Positions 52,740 through 61,529 of a stretch of DNA of 64,000 nucleotides are shown here, in pieces. The translations under genes were made by a program, and so were the position numbers. The number at the start of each line of letters is the position of its first letter. Position 1 is the first letter of the stretch. Origin of the DNA: Anabaena subtropica FACHB-260 (lineage in GTDB: Bacteria > Cyanobacteriota > Cyanobacteriia > Cyanobacteriales > Nostocaceae); NCBI RefSeq assembly GCF_014697105.1, contig NZ_JACJRF010000021.1, positions 1 to 64,000 of the forward strand, written 5' to 3'. The notes under the pieces are model-generated. The model had not been told where the DNA came from and made no database searches. It was given only the letters and a program-made list of their open reading frames with translations.

Positions 52740-54193
52740 ATGTCGTGATTATTGGCGGCAGTCTTGCGGGACGCTATGCCGCCTTAACTGCCACCCAACT
52801 AAGAGCTAAAGTGGCATTAGTGGAATCTCAGATAAATAACAGCTTGATTTTTCAGCAAGCTGTAGGGCAAATTGCCAACCTTACTCAAAAGTTCCCTAAT
52901 TTGACTGGTTTTGGCATCAACACCATAAACGCTGATACTTCCGAAAAGTGCCAAATTTCTGTAGCATGGGCAGAAGCAATGCTATCTGCTCCAGTCGTTG
53001 TTTCTAATATCCAAGAACAACTATCTGTTGCTAACTTAGCAGCTCAAGGAGTTGATGTCATTGTTGACAGTGGTCAATTTCAAACATCTCCCCATTTAGC
53101 ATTTGCTGTAAATCACCGACTACTACGTGGGCGCACTTATTTAATTGCCAGTGGTTCCCTGCCGGCAATTCCCAAAATTGAAGGATTACAAGCCACTGGC
53201 TACTTGACACCAGCAACTATTTGGCAATCTCTACACAAGCCAGATTCTCTGTCTTCAAAACCACCGCAAAATTGGGTAATTATTGGCGGTAGTCCTCAAA
53301 GTATTGAAATATCCCAAACTCTAGCAAGACTGGGTTGTAGTGTCACTTTAGTAGTTAAATCTCCTCATCTTCTACCTCACATCGACTCAGAAATTGCTCA
53401 GTTGCTTCTAACACAGTTAGAAGTTGATGGTGTGCGTGTCCTGACTCAAAAATTCGTGACACAAGTCAGGCGAATTGATGATCAAAAATGGATTCAGGCA
53501 GGAGAAAAGGCAATTGAAGCTGATGAAATTTTAGTAGCTACCGGACAGCAACCAAATATTGAGTCTTTAAATTTGTCCGAAGTAGGAGTGAAATGGCATC
53601 AGCATCGTTTACTCGTCAATGGTAAGTTACAAACCACTAATCGCCGGATTTATGCTTGTGGTGATGTCATTGGTGGTTATGAGTTCCCCCACATTGCTAA
53701 CTACGAAGCCAAAATTGCCCTGAATAATGCTTTGTTTTTTCCCAGGTTACAAGTTAATTACCAATGCCTTCCTTGGGCAATATTATCTTACCCAACCCTA
53801 GCGCAAGTAGGTTTGACAGAAAATCAGGCAAAACGCCAATTTGACAAACAAGAAGTTTTAGTTTTACAGCATTACTATAAATCAATAGCCGCAGCCCAAC
53901 TCAGGAATGAAATTACAGGTGTTTGCAAGTTAGTTGTGCTACGTAACGGAGAAATTTTAGGAGCCACTATATTTGGTACAGAAGCTAGAGAGTTAATTAA
54001 TCTAGTGGCTTTGGCAATGTCTCAAAAGATTTCTGTCAAACACTTAGGCGATTTATCTGCTGTCTATCCCAGTTTCTCAGAAATTCTCGAACAAACAGCG
54101 CAAGAGTTTATTCAGCAGAGGTTCTACGGTAACGGGGCTTGGCAAGATTGGTTAGAGGGCTTATTTTATTTGCGCCGTAATTGGAATTTGTGA
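52724..54193 (+). CDS. FAD/NAD(P)-binding oxidoreductase without redox-active cysteines
   Basis: 489 residues with the glutathione reductase/mercuric reductase layout: FAD-binding VVIIGGSLAGRYAAL, a second Rossmann motif WVIIGGSPQSIEIS (about 187), RIYACGDVIGG (FAD ribityl Asp, about 310) and a C-terminal interface domain. The CxxxxC that should follow the first FAD motif is absent (VESQINNSLIFQQA, no Cys), and the interface His of HPTxxE is Tyr (VYPSFSE). It therefore cannot use the disulfide relay and may be a plain NAD(P)H dehydrogenase, quinone reductase or a non-catalytic relative. The first five residues are encoded by repeat DNA. It is probably transcribed alone. Confidence 0.8.
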   Translation: MTIDYDVVIIGGSLAGRYAALTATQLRAKVALVESQINNSLIFQQAVGQIANLTQKFPNLTGFGINTINADTSEKCQISVAWAEAMLSAPVVVSNIQEQLSVANLAAQGVDVIVDSGQFQTSPHLAFAVNHRLLRGRTYLIASGSLPAIPKIEGLQATGYLTPATIWQSLHKPDSLSSKPPQNWVIIGGSPQSIEISQTLARLGCSVTLVVKSPHLLPHIDSEIAQLLLTQLEVDGVRVLTQKFVTQVRRIDDQKWIQAGEKAIEADEILVATGQQPNIESLNLSEVGVKWHQHRLLVNGKLQTTNRRIYACGDVIGGYEFPHIANYEAKIALNNALFFPRLQVNYQCLPWAILSYPTLAQVGLTENQAKRQFDKQEVLVLQHYYKSIAAAQLRNEITGVCKLVVLRNGEILGATIFGTEARELINLVALAMSQKISVKHLGDLSAVYPSFSEILEQTAQEFIQQRFYGNGAWQDWLEGLFYLRRNWNL

Positions 54194-54377
54194 ATTTTTA
54201 CATTGATAGTGCCAATTTTGGATTTTGGTAATCACAATTTCTTGTTCAATTGAAATCAGCAATCAAAACAATTCTGGACATAATTTAAGTGAGGCTGATT
54301 ATTGAATCATAAAACAGGGTAAAAAAAAATACTTATAAAAAATTATAAAAAATAACGATTTGTTATCTATCAAACAT

Positions 54378-54404
54378 TTGATTTTCGGTTTTTCACTATA
54401 TATT
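54378..54404 (+). promoter_or_regulatory. Possible promoter of the candidate small RNA
   Basis: TTGATT (54378-54383) and TATATT (54399-54404), 15 bases apart, would start RNA near 54411. The spacing is short, so this is tentative. Confidence 0.3.
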
Positions 54405-54410
54405 AAGTAA

Positions 54411-54508
54411 AGCTTTTCTCAAAAACCTTGTATATCTCGAAGCGAGTAGGCACAGTCATCAAGATTCATTTTGAAAACACTGACTGGTGTTTATACTCGC
54501 TTTTTTTC
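54411..54508 (+). ncRNA. Candidate small RNA with long hairpin and T8 end
   Basis: AAGCGAGTA (54440-54448) pairs with TACTCGCTT (54494-54502), and inside it CAGTCA (54453-54458) pairs with TGACTG (54481-54486), giving an extended imperfect stem of about 60 bases closed by a T run (to 54507). It is not at the end of any gene: the previous stop is 250 bases away and the next gene starts 600 bases on. A TATATT box precedes it. It matches neither the Yfr1 nor the Yfr2 core as I know them. Confidence 0.42.
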
Positions 54509-55113
54509 AATTCTTTACTCTAAAGAAAGCTACGCGAACATTATGTTATGGATGATAATTTTGACTTTATAGAACGTTTTTCGGTTTGGTGCAGTATAAA
54601 TTGAGAGAGACAAAGGTCTAAAAACTAAAAGCTAGTACCATCCATCATCAAGTTAAAAGGTTTATGTATTAAGGCTTGTGCTGATTGGCATAGTAGCTTT
54701 ATTTATACTGCCCCATACTAGCGTTGTGTACTTTATCACCCCAAAAAAGTTAGAGTTAACTACATATAGCAGCAATATGCCTTGATTTTTGTTGGCGTAG
54801 CCTGCGCTGAAAAATTTCAGTATCTGTATGATGGGCAATGCCCACCCTATGTTTATTTCAAAAACCAAACCAGAATACTATAGACTTTTATTGATAGTTA
54901 TTATTCGATTTTCTAATAGATAAGAATAAATTAGAGTATATATCTCTAATTTATTTTGATCGGTAATTCCTTTTTGATAGATATAAAGGTAAGCTAAGAA
55001 GAATATTAAGCAAATATAAATTTGCCTTATTTACAATAATTGGATTTACTCGGAGTGATGAAAGTCAACTCTGAAATACTTTAATCTTTTTTGATAAATC
55101 TAGAGGTAAGTTC

Positions 55114-56976
55114 ATGGCTCAGTTTCTCCTTGAGACTGTTTGGCTTGTTCCTTTGTATGCGTTAATAGGCGGGTTATTAGCTATACCTTGGTCGCCGGGG
55201 ATCATTCGCAAAATGGGGCCAAGACCAGCTGGCTATGTAAATCTCATAATGACATTTTTGGCTTTACTTCATAGTGCGATCGCCTTACAAGCCACTTGGA
55301 ATCATCTACCTCAAGAAGTATTTATTCCTTGGCTATCGACTGCTGGCTTAGACCTCACTATTGCCTTAGAGATTTCTTCAATCAGTGTGGGGGCGATGGT
55401 AGTAATTACGGGCTTAAATTTTCTTGCCCAAATTTTTGCCATCGGCTACATGGAAAGAGATTGGGGATGGGGACGCTTCTATTCATTATTGGGATTATTT
55501 GAAGCCGGGTTATGTGCTTTAGTCCTTTGTAATAACCTGTTTTTTAGTTATGTAATTTTGGAAATACTGACATTAGGAACCTACTTATTAGTTGGCTTAT
55601 GGTTTAGTCAACCACTGGTAGTTACTGGTGCGAGAGATGCGTTCTTAACTAAGCGGGTAGGAGACTTGTTCTTACTCATGGGGGTATTGGGATTATGGCC
55701 TCTAGCTGGAACTTGGAATTACCCAGAACTAGAACAATGGGCGCAAACAGCCAATGTTGACCCCACAATCATTACATTAGTTGGTTTAGCCTTAGTTGCC
55801 GGGCCAATGGGTAAGTGCGCCCAATTCCCTTTGCATCTGTGGTTAGATGAAGCGATGGAAGGCCCGGTTCCCAGTACGATTTTGCGGAACTCGGTAGTAG
55901 TAGCTAGTGGTGCATGGGTATTAATTAAACTCCAACCTGTTTTAACTCTGTCGCCCATAGTTTCATCATTTATTGTGGCGATTGGTGCAGTGACAGCGAT
56001 TGGTGGTTCTTTAATAGCGATCGCTCAAATTGATGTTAAACGCTGTTTATCATATTCTGTCAGCGCTTACATGGGTTTGGTGTTTATTGCTGTAGGCGTA
56101 CAACAAGATGAAGCAGCACTGTTGTTAGTACTTACCCACGCAGTATCGGCGGCGTTATTAGTGATGAGTACTGGCGGCATTATTTGGAATAGTATTACTC
56201 AAGATGTAACTCAATTAGGCGGACTGTGGTCACGTCGTCCCATTTCTGGTTTAGCCTTTATTGTTGGTACATTGGGCTTAATTGGATTTCCCCCTTTAGG
56301 TAGCTTTTGGGCATTACTAAAATTAGCCGATGGCTTATGGGAAACTCACCCTTGGTTAGTAGGAATTGTTATAGCTGTCAATGCACTAACAGCCTTCAGC
56401 TTAGTCAGAGAATTTGGCTTAATTTTTGGTGGTAAACCCAAACAGATGACTGAGCGATCGCCAGAAGTTCATTGGCCGATGATCCTACCAATGATGATTT
56501 TATTAGGCTTTGTTTTACATCTGCCTTTAGTGTTGCAAAGCTTATCACTTTTACCTGATTGGGCAACCCTCAATAAAGATGTTGTCTTACTACTAATTTG
56601 GTCAAGCATCTTCGGTTGCAGTATTAGCGGTGTCATGTATTTAAGCAACATCATTCCTAAACCAATTCGCCTGCCTTGGAAAGGTTTACAAGACCTACTG
56701 GCATACGATTTTTATACCCCAAAACTATACCGGATAACCATTATTTTCAGCGTTGCCCAGCTTTCTAAATTCGCCGACATGATTGACCGCTTCGTAGTCG
56801 ATGGCATTGTGAATTTGGTTGGTTTGTTTTCGCTGTTAGGTGGTGAAGGTCTAAAATATAGTACTTCTGGACAAACCCAATTTTATGCCTTTACTGTTCT
56901 TCTAGGAGTAGGTGTTTTAGGTGCGTGGGTAACGTGGCCTTTCTGGGGAGTCCAGTTTCTCGATTTGATGTTTTAA
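55114..56976 (+). CDS. ndhF3: NDH-1 subunit NdhF, CO2-uptake type (NdhF3)
   Basis: 620 residues, an antiporter-like proton-pumping subunit of the specialised NDH-1 complex that hydrates CO2 at the thylakoid. About 15-16 hydrophobic helices; conserved NuoL-type features include the Lys in AFLTKRVGDLFLLMG, PLHLWLDEAMEGPVPST and DVKRCLSYSVSAYMG. The start ATG follows AGAGG. The gene order ndhF-ndhD-cup is what marks the inducible CO2-uptake module. ndhD3 follows after about 85 bases with a repeat-like dyad between (TTAGTCAGTTGT at 56981 and ACAACTGACGACTAA near 57011). Confidence 0.92.
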   Translation: MAQFLLETVWLVPLYALIGGLLAIPWSPGIIRKMGPRPAGYVNLIMTFLALLHSAIALQATWNHLPQEVFIPWLSTAGLDLTIALEISSISVGAMVVITGLNFLAQIFAIGYMERDWGWGRFYSLLGLFEAGLCALVLCNNLFFSYVILEILTLGTYLLVGLWFSQPLVVTGARDAFLTKRVGDLFLLMGVLGLWPLAGTWNYPELEQWAQTANVDPTIITLVGLALVAGPMGKCAQFPLHLWLDEAMEGPVPSTILRNSVVVASGAWVLIKLQPVLTLSPIVSSFIVAIGAVTAIGGSLIAIAQIDVKRCLSYSVSAYMGLVFIAVGVQQDEAALLLVLTHAVSAALLVMSTGGIIWNSITQDVTQLGGLWSRRPISGLAFIVGTLGLIGFPPLGSFWALLKLADGLWETHPWLVGIVIAVNALTAFSLVREFGLIFGGKPKQMTERSPEVHWPMILPMMILLGFVLHLPLVLQSLSLLPDWATLNKDVVLLLIWSSIFGCSISGVMYLSNIIPKPIRLPWKGLQDLLAYDFYTPKLYRITIIFSVAQLSKFADMIDRFVVDGIVNLVGLFSLLGGEGLKYSTSGQTQFYAFTVLLGVGVLGAWVTWPFWGVQFLDLMF

Positions 56977-57063
56977 GTAATTAGTCAGTTGTCAGTGGCA
57001 AAACAACTAACAACTGACGACTAATACCCATAGTGTAATAAATATTCTATTTCCCAAAGTATT

Positions 57064-58566
57064 ATGCTTAGTGTACTAATCTGGATACCGATTTTAAGTG
57101 CTATCTTCATTGGATTTTGGCCTAGTAGCCCCAATCAAACTAGCCGCATTCGCCTAGTAGCTTTAACTGTTGCGGGGATAGTTTTACTCTGGAATGTTTT
57201 CATTCTGCTAAAGTTTGACATCAGTAATCCGGGGATGCAGTTTCAAGAGTATCTACCTTGGAATGATACTTTGGGATTGAGTTATCAATTAGGTGTGGAT
57301 GGGCTATCAATTTTGATGTTGATTTTAAATAGCCTCCTTACCTGGATTGCTATTTATAGTAGCAGTAAACAAACAGAACGCCCTCGACTTTTTTACTCCA
57401 TGATTTTGTTAGTGAGTGGTGGAGTTGCAGGTGCTTTTTTAGCAGAAAATTTACTGTTATTCTTTCTGTTCTATGAATTAGAATTAATTCCCTTTTATTT
57501 GCTAATTTCTATTTGGGGAGGGGAAAAACGGGCTTACGCTGGTATCAAGTTTTTAATTTACACTGCCGTTTCTGGCGCTTTAATTCTCGCTACATTCTTA
57601 GGCATGGTTTGGCTGACTGGTTCTACTAGTTTCGCCTTTGATGCAGTCTCTACTCAAAACCTTTCCGCCGGATTGCAATTTACCCTACTCGTGGGAATAA
57701 TACTAGGCTTTGGGATTAAAATTCCCTTAGTTCCCTTCCATACTTGGTTGCCCGATGCCTACGTAGAAGCTTCTGCACCAATTGCCATTCTTTTGGGTGG
57801 TGTATTAGCAAAGTTGGGAACTTACGGATTATTAAGGTTTGGACTGGGGATGTTTCCGCAGGCTTGGAGTGTGGTTGCGCCAACCTTGGCAATTTGGGGG
57901 GCAATTAGTGCAATTTATGGGGCGGTGATTGCGATCGCTCAAAAAGATATCAAGCGCATGGTAGCATACAGCTCCATCGGTCACATGGGTTATGTACTAC
58001 TAGCTAGTGCTGCCAGCACTTCCTTAGCCCTTGTCGGTGCTGTATCCCAAATGTTCAGTCACGGTTTAATTCTGGCGATACTCTTTCACTTGGTAGGAGT
58101 AATAGAAGAGAAAGTTGGCACACGAGAGTTAGATAAACTCAATGGTTTAATGAGTCCAATTCGTGGTTTACCTTTAATTAGTGCCTTACTAGTTCTCAGT
58201 GGTATGGCTAGCGCAGGTATTCCCGGTTTAACAGGATTTATCGCGGAATTTATCGTCTTTCAAGGTAGTTTTGCTGCCTTTCCCTTACCTACTCTGTTGT
58301 GTGTCGCATCTAGTGGTTTAACGGCAGTTTATTTCGTCATTCTCCTCAATCGTACTTGTTTTGGCAGACTCGATAACAAGCAAGCTTACTACCCCAAAGT
58401 CCTTTGGTCTGAGAAAACACCAGCCTTAATTCTGGCAACCCTCATCATTTTTTTAGGAGTACAACCTACTTGGTTAGTGCGTTGGAGTGAACCCACAACT
58501 ACAGCAATGGTAGCGGCAATTCCTCCTGTGGAGAAAACGGTAATTTCTCTTTTAAACCAAGAGTAG
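57064..58566 (+). CDS. ndhD3: NDH-1 subunit NdhD, CO2-uptake type (NdhD3)
   Basis: 500 residues with about 14 hydrophobic helices; a NuoM-type antiporter-like subunit that sits distally in the membrane arm. Family marks: YQLGVDGLSILML, the Glu in FFLFYELELIPFYLLI, LVPFHTWLPDAYVEASAPIAILLGG and KDIKRMVAYSSIGHMG. Placed between ndhF3 and the CO2-hydration gene in one operon, it belongs to the NDH-1S/MS complex rather than the respiratory NdhD1/D2 form. Exact D3 versus D4 identity rests on the adjacent CupA-type protein. Confidence 0.9.
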   Translation: MLSVLIWIPILSAIFIGFWPSSPNQTSRIRLVALTVAGIVLLWNVFILLKFDISNPGMQFQEYLPWNDTLGLSYQLGVDGLSILMLILNSLLTWIAIYSSSKQTERPRLFYSMILLVSGGVAGAFLAENLLLFFLFYELELIPFYLLISIWGGEKRAYAGIKFLIYTAVSGALILATFLGMVWLTGSTSFAFDAVSTQNLSAGLQFTLLVGIILGFGIKIPLVPFHTWLPDAYVEASAPIAILLGGVLAKLGTYGLLRFGLGMFPQAWSVVAPTLAIWGAISAIYGAVIAIAQKDIKRMVAYSSIGHMGYVLLASAASTSLALVGAVSQMFSHGLILAILFHLVGVIEEKVGTRELDKLNGLMSPIRGLPLISALLVLSGMASAGIPGLTGFIAEFIVFQGSFAAFPLPTLLCVASSGLTAVYFVILLNRTCFGRLDNKQAYYPKVLWSEKTPALILATLIIFLGVQPTWLVRWSEPTTTAMVAAIPPVEKTVISLLNQE

Positions 58567-58655
58567 CGCTGAGGTTTATGCCGAGGAATGCGAAGTTTAA
58601 ACTCTTACTCTCTGCGCCTCTGCGTCAGGTAAGTACTAAAAAATAAGGAAACACG

Positions 58656-59978
58656 ATGGTACAAACTCCAGAAAAACCTACCACAAAACTACCTCCTTCT
58701 CGGCATGAATTTGCTGATATAATCCATCGTTTGGAAGCAGGCGGTTCGATGTTACCAGATACGCCAGAAAACTTAATGCAAATCATCGGTATATATAAGG
58801 CTTATGCTGTACCGATGGATTTTTACTGGCGTGACCTACTTTATATCGCTGAACAAGTTTTTTTAAACCCATTTCCCTTTTTTAAATACTTTATTTCCCA
58901 AGAATATTTAGACAGACATAACCATTACGCTGGTGATGATGCTGATTTAAGAATTTGGCGTGGTGTTGCAACTGCACATCCAGAACTTTTGGCATTTATG
59001 GAGAAAGGTGAAACCTTCAAGATGCCAAAGCTGTTACATCATTGGTTGCACGATCGCATTAACATGGAATTTGCTGAAGCTTGTATGCAGGCTATGCTTT
59101 GGCATCGTCAAATGTATGCGCCAGTGAACCAATTTGACGCTTATCTAGACTCAGAAGAATATAAAGCAAACGCCGATAGGGCAATTAAAGCCTACTTTCA
59201 AGGGAACCCGGTGATGTTGGGACTTTACAAACTGTTCCCTGATATGTTCTTGGAACAGTGTCGCCAAATGTCTTACTACTCTAACCTGGGGTTATTCTGG
59301 GAAGTCATGGCCCCGGTGTTCTTTGAAATGTCGGATATCTATGATGAAGGTGGCTTCAAGGGTGTTCCAGATGCGATGAACTTTTTGGTTAATGGCATAT
59401 TTGCTATCGCCGGTCGTCCAATCTACCATCATGTGTATATCCGTGGTGAATGTTACGAAATCATTCCTAAATCCAAAGGTTTCACTTGGCTATACGAAGC
59501 CGCATTACCCTATGTAGAAGCAGTTTTCTACCGCACAGCCCCATTCCGGGGTACAAAGTCTTATAATGCCCAAGCTGGTCAAGTACCTGCTGACCAAAAA
59601 GATTTCCACTACGGTATTCTCTACGCTGACGTTTTCCCTGTAGGGACTGCGGGTATTCCTCCCACATTACTAATGCAAGATATGCTACATTTCTTACCTC
59701 CATATCTTGTTGAGTATTACAAACAATATTGCCGTGGTGAAGAAGATATTTTGATTCAGTTGGGAATTACTTTCCAACGCTCAATGTATAACGTTACCTC
59801 TGCGGTAATTCAAGCATTGCGAACTGCTCTTTTATATCCTTTAGACGATCCAAATCCCAAACATTTACAAGCCAACCGTGAATTTTTTGAAACACAGCTA
59901 AATCGCTTTACTCGTCCCGAATATGGTATGCGTGATGCTGCACGTTTAGGGAGTATTCAAAATCCGGATTATCGATAA
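58656..59978 (+). CDS. cupA: CO2-hydration protein CupA (ChpY)
   Basis: 440 residues, soluble, with the family landmarks HRLEAGGSMLPDTPENLMQIIGIYKAY near the start, WRDLLYIAE, HDRINMEFAEACMQAMLWHRQM, SYYSNLGLFWEVMAPVFFEMSDIYDEGG and YHHVYIRGECYEIIP. It attaches to the distal end of NdhF3/NdhD3 and is thought to hydrate CO2 to bicarbonate, carbonic-anhydrase-like. The segment with NHYAGDDADLRIWRG makes it longer than the CupB form as I remember it, so CupA is favoured. The small partner cupS, usual after cupA, is not here: the next gene is on the other strand. Confidence 0.85.
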   Translation: MVQTPEKPTTKLPPSRHEFADIIHRLEAGGSMLPDTPENLMQIIGIYKAYAVPMDFYWRDLLYIAEQVFLNPFPFFKYFISQEYLDRHNHYAGDDADLRIWRGVATAHPELLAFMEKGETFKMPKLLHHWLHDRINMEFAEACMQAMLWHRQMYAPVNQFDAYLDSEEYKANADRAIKAYFQGNPVMLGLYKLFPDMFLEQCRQMSYYSNLGLFWEVMAPVFFEMSDIYDEGGFKGVPDAMNFLVNGIFAIAGRPIYHHVYIRGECYEIIPKSKGFTWLYEAALPYVEAVFYRTAPFRGTKSYNAQAGQVPADQKDFHYGILYADVFPVGTAGIPPTLLMQDMLHFLPPYLVEYYKQYCRGEEDILIQLGITFQRSMYNVTSAVIQALRTALLYPLDDPNPKHLQANREFFETQLNRFTRPEYGMRDAARLGSIQNPDYR

Positions 59979-60012
59979 AAATTTTTCCTTTTAATTGCAT
60001 TTCAATTACCCT

Positions 60013-60046
60013 ATCCCCTCTTTTAGGAAGTGGGGATTTCTTATTT
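60013..60046. terminator. Terminator after cupA
   Basis: ATCCCC (60013-60018) pairs with GGGGAT (60032-60037), with an inner CTT/AAG, followed by TTTCTTATTTT. It ends the ndhF3 operon and faces the convergent dioxygenase gene. Confidence 0.7.
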
Positions 60047-60056
60047 TATGTTCAGC

Positions 60057-60950
60057 TTAATTATAATTATGCTGCCAAAATACATACTGCTTTTGATTTA
60101 CTGATAGCTTTGAACCAATTTTCAACAAATCTTTTTCAGCAAGAGAAGACTTGCAATAAAATGGGTGTTTTGGTTGTCTAGTAGTGTAGTCAAAAAATAT
60201 TGATAATCTATCTGAAGCTAGAGGTAATTTCCCTCTATGAAAAACGTTAGCAGTGTCAACAAAAATCACTGTACCAAAATTTCCTATGCAGGATTTCCAA
60301 TTGGATGAAGATACAACCTCCTCCATAATTTCATCTTTTATGTAGCCATCATCATATTTCAAATACCTAGTAATAGATGAAGTTAAACACTTGGGAATAT
60401 ATTGAAATGGCCCAGTCTCTTCATTAACATCGTTGAGATAAATAATAATTTTGAGCATCTTCCTATCTTCTTTATCTAGATGCCATAATCGAGATTTTTT
60501 CTGAATTTGATTGTTAATATCTCTACGAAAATAAGCTCCATGATAAGCTACTGACAAACCAAGATAGTTTTCGACGATGTTAAGTAATCGATGTTGAAGT
60601 CCCCAAAGAAAAATATCTGAATGCTCTACCATTTGTTCAGAAGTAGTATGAACAGTAAATTCATTTTGATTTCCAAAAATTTTTGTGGGTATTGTTGGCA
60701 TCAAAATTTGTGCAGACTGGAGCATTTCCACCGTGGAAGGGATTGATAGTTCTGTTAATGAAGTCATAACAATCCCTTGCTTTTGCAGATTTTCAACCAA
60801 AGAAAAGTCATTTTCTGAAAGAGCAGGTAGATAATCAGTATGTTTGGCGATCGCTGTTTGATAAGCAATATCAGCAGTATTGCTGAACAATGGTATTCGA
60901 TATATTTTTCTAATTATTTCGTTGCGGACTTTTTTAACAATTGTTTTCAT
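60057..60950 (-). CDS. Phytanoyl-CoA dioxygenase-like 2OG-Fe(II) oxygenase
   Basis: 297 residues. The double-stranded beta-helix metal site is readable: the H-x-D in LWHLDKED (about 157-159), then IYLNDVNEETGPFQYIPKC, which is diagnostic for the PhyH family, and the distal His plus 2-oxoglutarate-binding Arg region in DTANVFHRGKLPLASDRLSIFF (about 236 onward). Such enzymes hydroxylate small molecules or side chains using O2 and 2-oxoglutarate. The N-terminal about 90 residues are unlike the family core. Substrate unknown; the gene is isolated and its codon use is more AT rich than the operon beside it, perhaps acquired. Confidence 0.75.
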   Translation of the reverse strand: MKTIVKKVRNEIIRKIYRIPLFSNTADIAYQTAIAKHTDYLPALSENDFSLVENLQKQGIVMTSLTELSIPSTVEMLQSAQILMPTIPTKIFGNQNEFTVHTTSEQMVEHSDIFLWGLQHRLLNIVENYLGLSVAYHGAYFRRDINNQIQKKSRLWHLDKEDRKMLKIIIYLNDVNEETGPFQYIPKCLTSSITRYLKYDDGYIKDEIMEEVVSSSNWKSCIGNFGTVIFVDTANVFHRGKLPLASDRLSIFFDYTTRQPKHPFYCKSSLAEKDLLKIGSKLSVNQKQYVFWQHNYN

Positions 60951-61529
60951 AATTAGTCTTATACAATCACTTTCAAATTACATCTATAGCAATCCAGTTT
61001 GATTTCTGTTGGCGTCGGGGCTAAATTGCTGTAAGGTATAGCCTGTGCTTGCGCTTAAAAATCATTACACTTGAATCTTAAGTGTAGAGCCAGTAATGCT
61101 ACGTGTATGTTCAAAAATAATATGGCAGTTCTACTTAGCACATTCCTACTTTCCTGAAAAGAAAAAATTAACCACAGATAACGCAAATAAATTTACACCT
61201 TAGCAGAGAGATGCTATAAATAATGTTGTTATTAATTATGTAACACTAATTTATAGGTAAGCTATTTTCTTGTGAGTGAGTTATTTTTTGATTATATTCT
61301 TGTAAATTATTGCCAATAATATCGTCTTTTAAATATTTATAAAAGCCATATTGGCAGTATTTTTATAAAACAATTTAAATTTTATATTTAGATATAGTAA
61401 AATTTATATTTTTAAAAAATAAAAATCCCTGATTTTTTCATTCAGGGATTATCCATATTTTTACAAGATGATTTTCATTTAGTGAAGGCTAGTAAGTTAT
61501 TTCTTCACTTTTTGAATCATAATAATCAG
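60951..61529. other. AT-rich gene-free region
   Basis: About 580 bases. It contains a repeat-like GGCGTCGGGGCTAAATTGC segment near 61013 and the terminator listed at 61409. Otherwise nothing is recognised. Confidence 0.4.
61409..61450 (-). terminator. Terminator of the STAS-sugar transferase gene
   Basis: Read on the minus strand, AATCCCTGA pairs with TCAGGGATT (61442-61450 and 61424-61432), nine perfect pairs, followed by TTTTATTTTTT. It lies about 80 bases after the stop. Confidence 0.8.

Larger units (their letters stand above)
54194..55113. other. Long gene-free region upstream of ndhF3
   Basis: About 920 bases, AT rich. It contains the candidate small RNA (54411-54508), a GGCGTAGCCTGCGC repeat piece near 54793, a TGGGCAATGCCCACCC dyad near 54832 and, near the right end, the promoter/leader of the ndhF3 operon. 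LysR-type sites for NdhR/CcmR are expected for this operon; T-rich dyads near 54890-54925 and 54955-54985 are possible but unconvincing. Confidence 0.45.

Noticed and set aside
54880-55113. NdhR/CcmR operator before ndhF3
   Set aside because: Several AT-rich half-matches to LysR sites exist, but none matches the known spacing well enough to assign.
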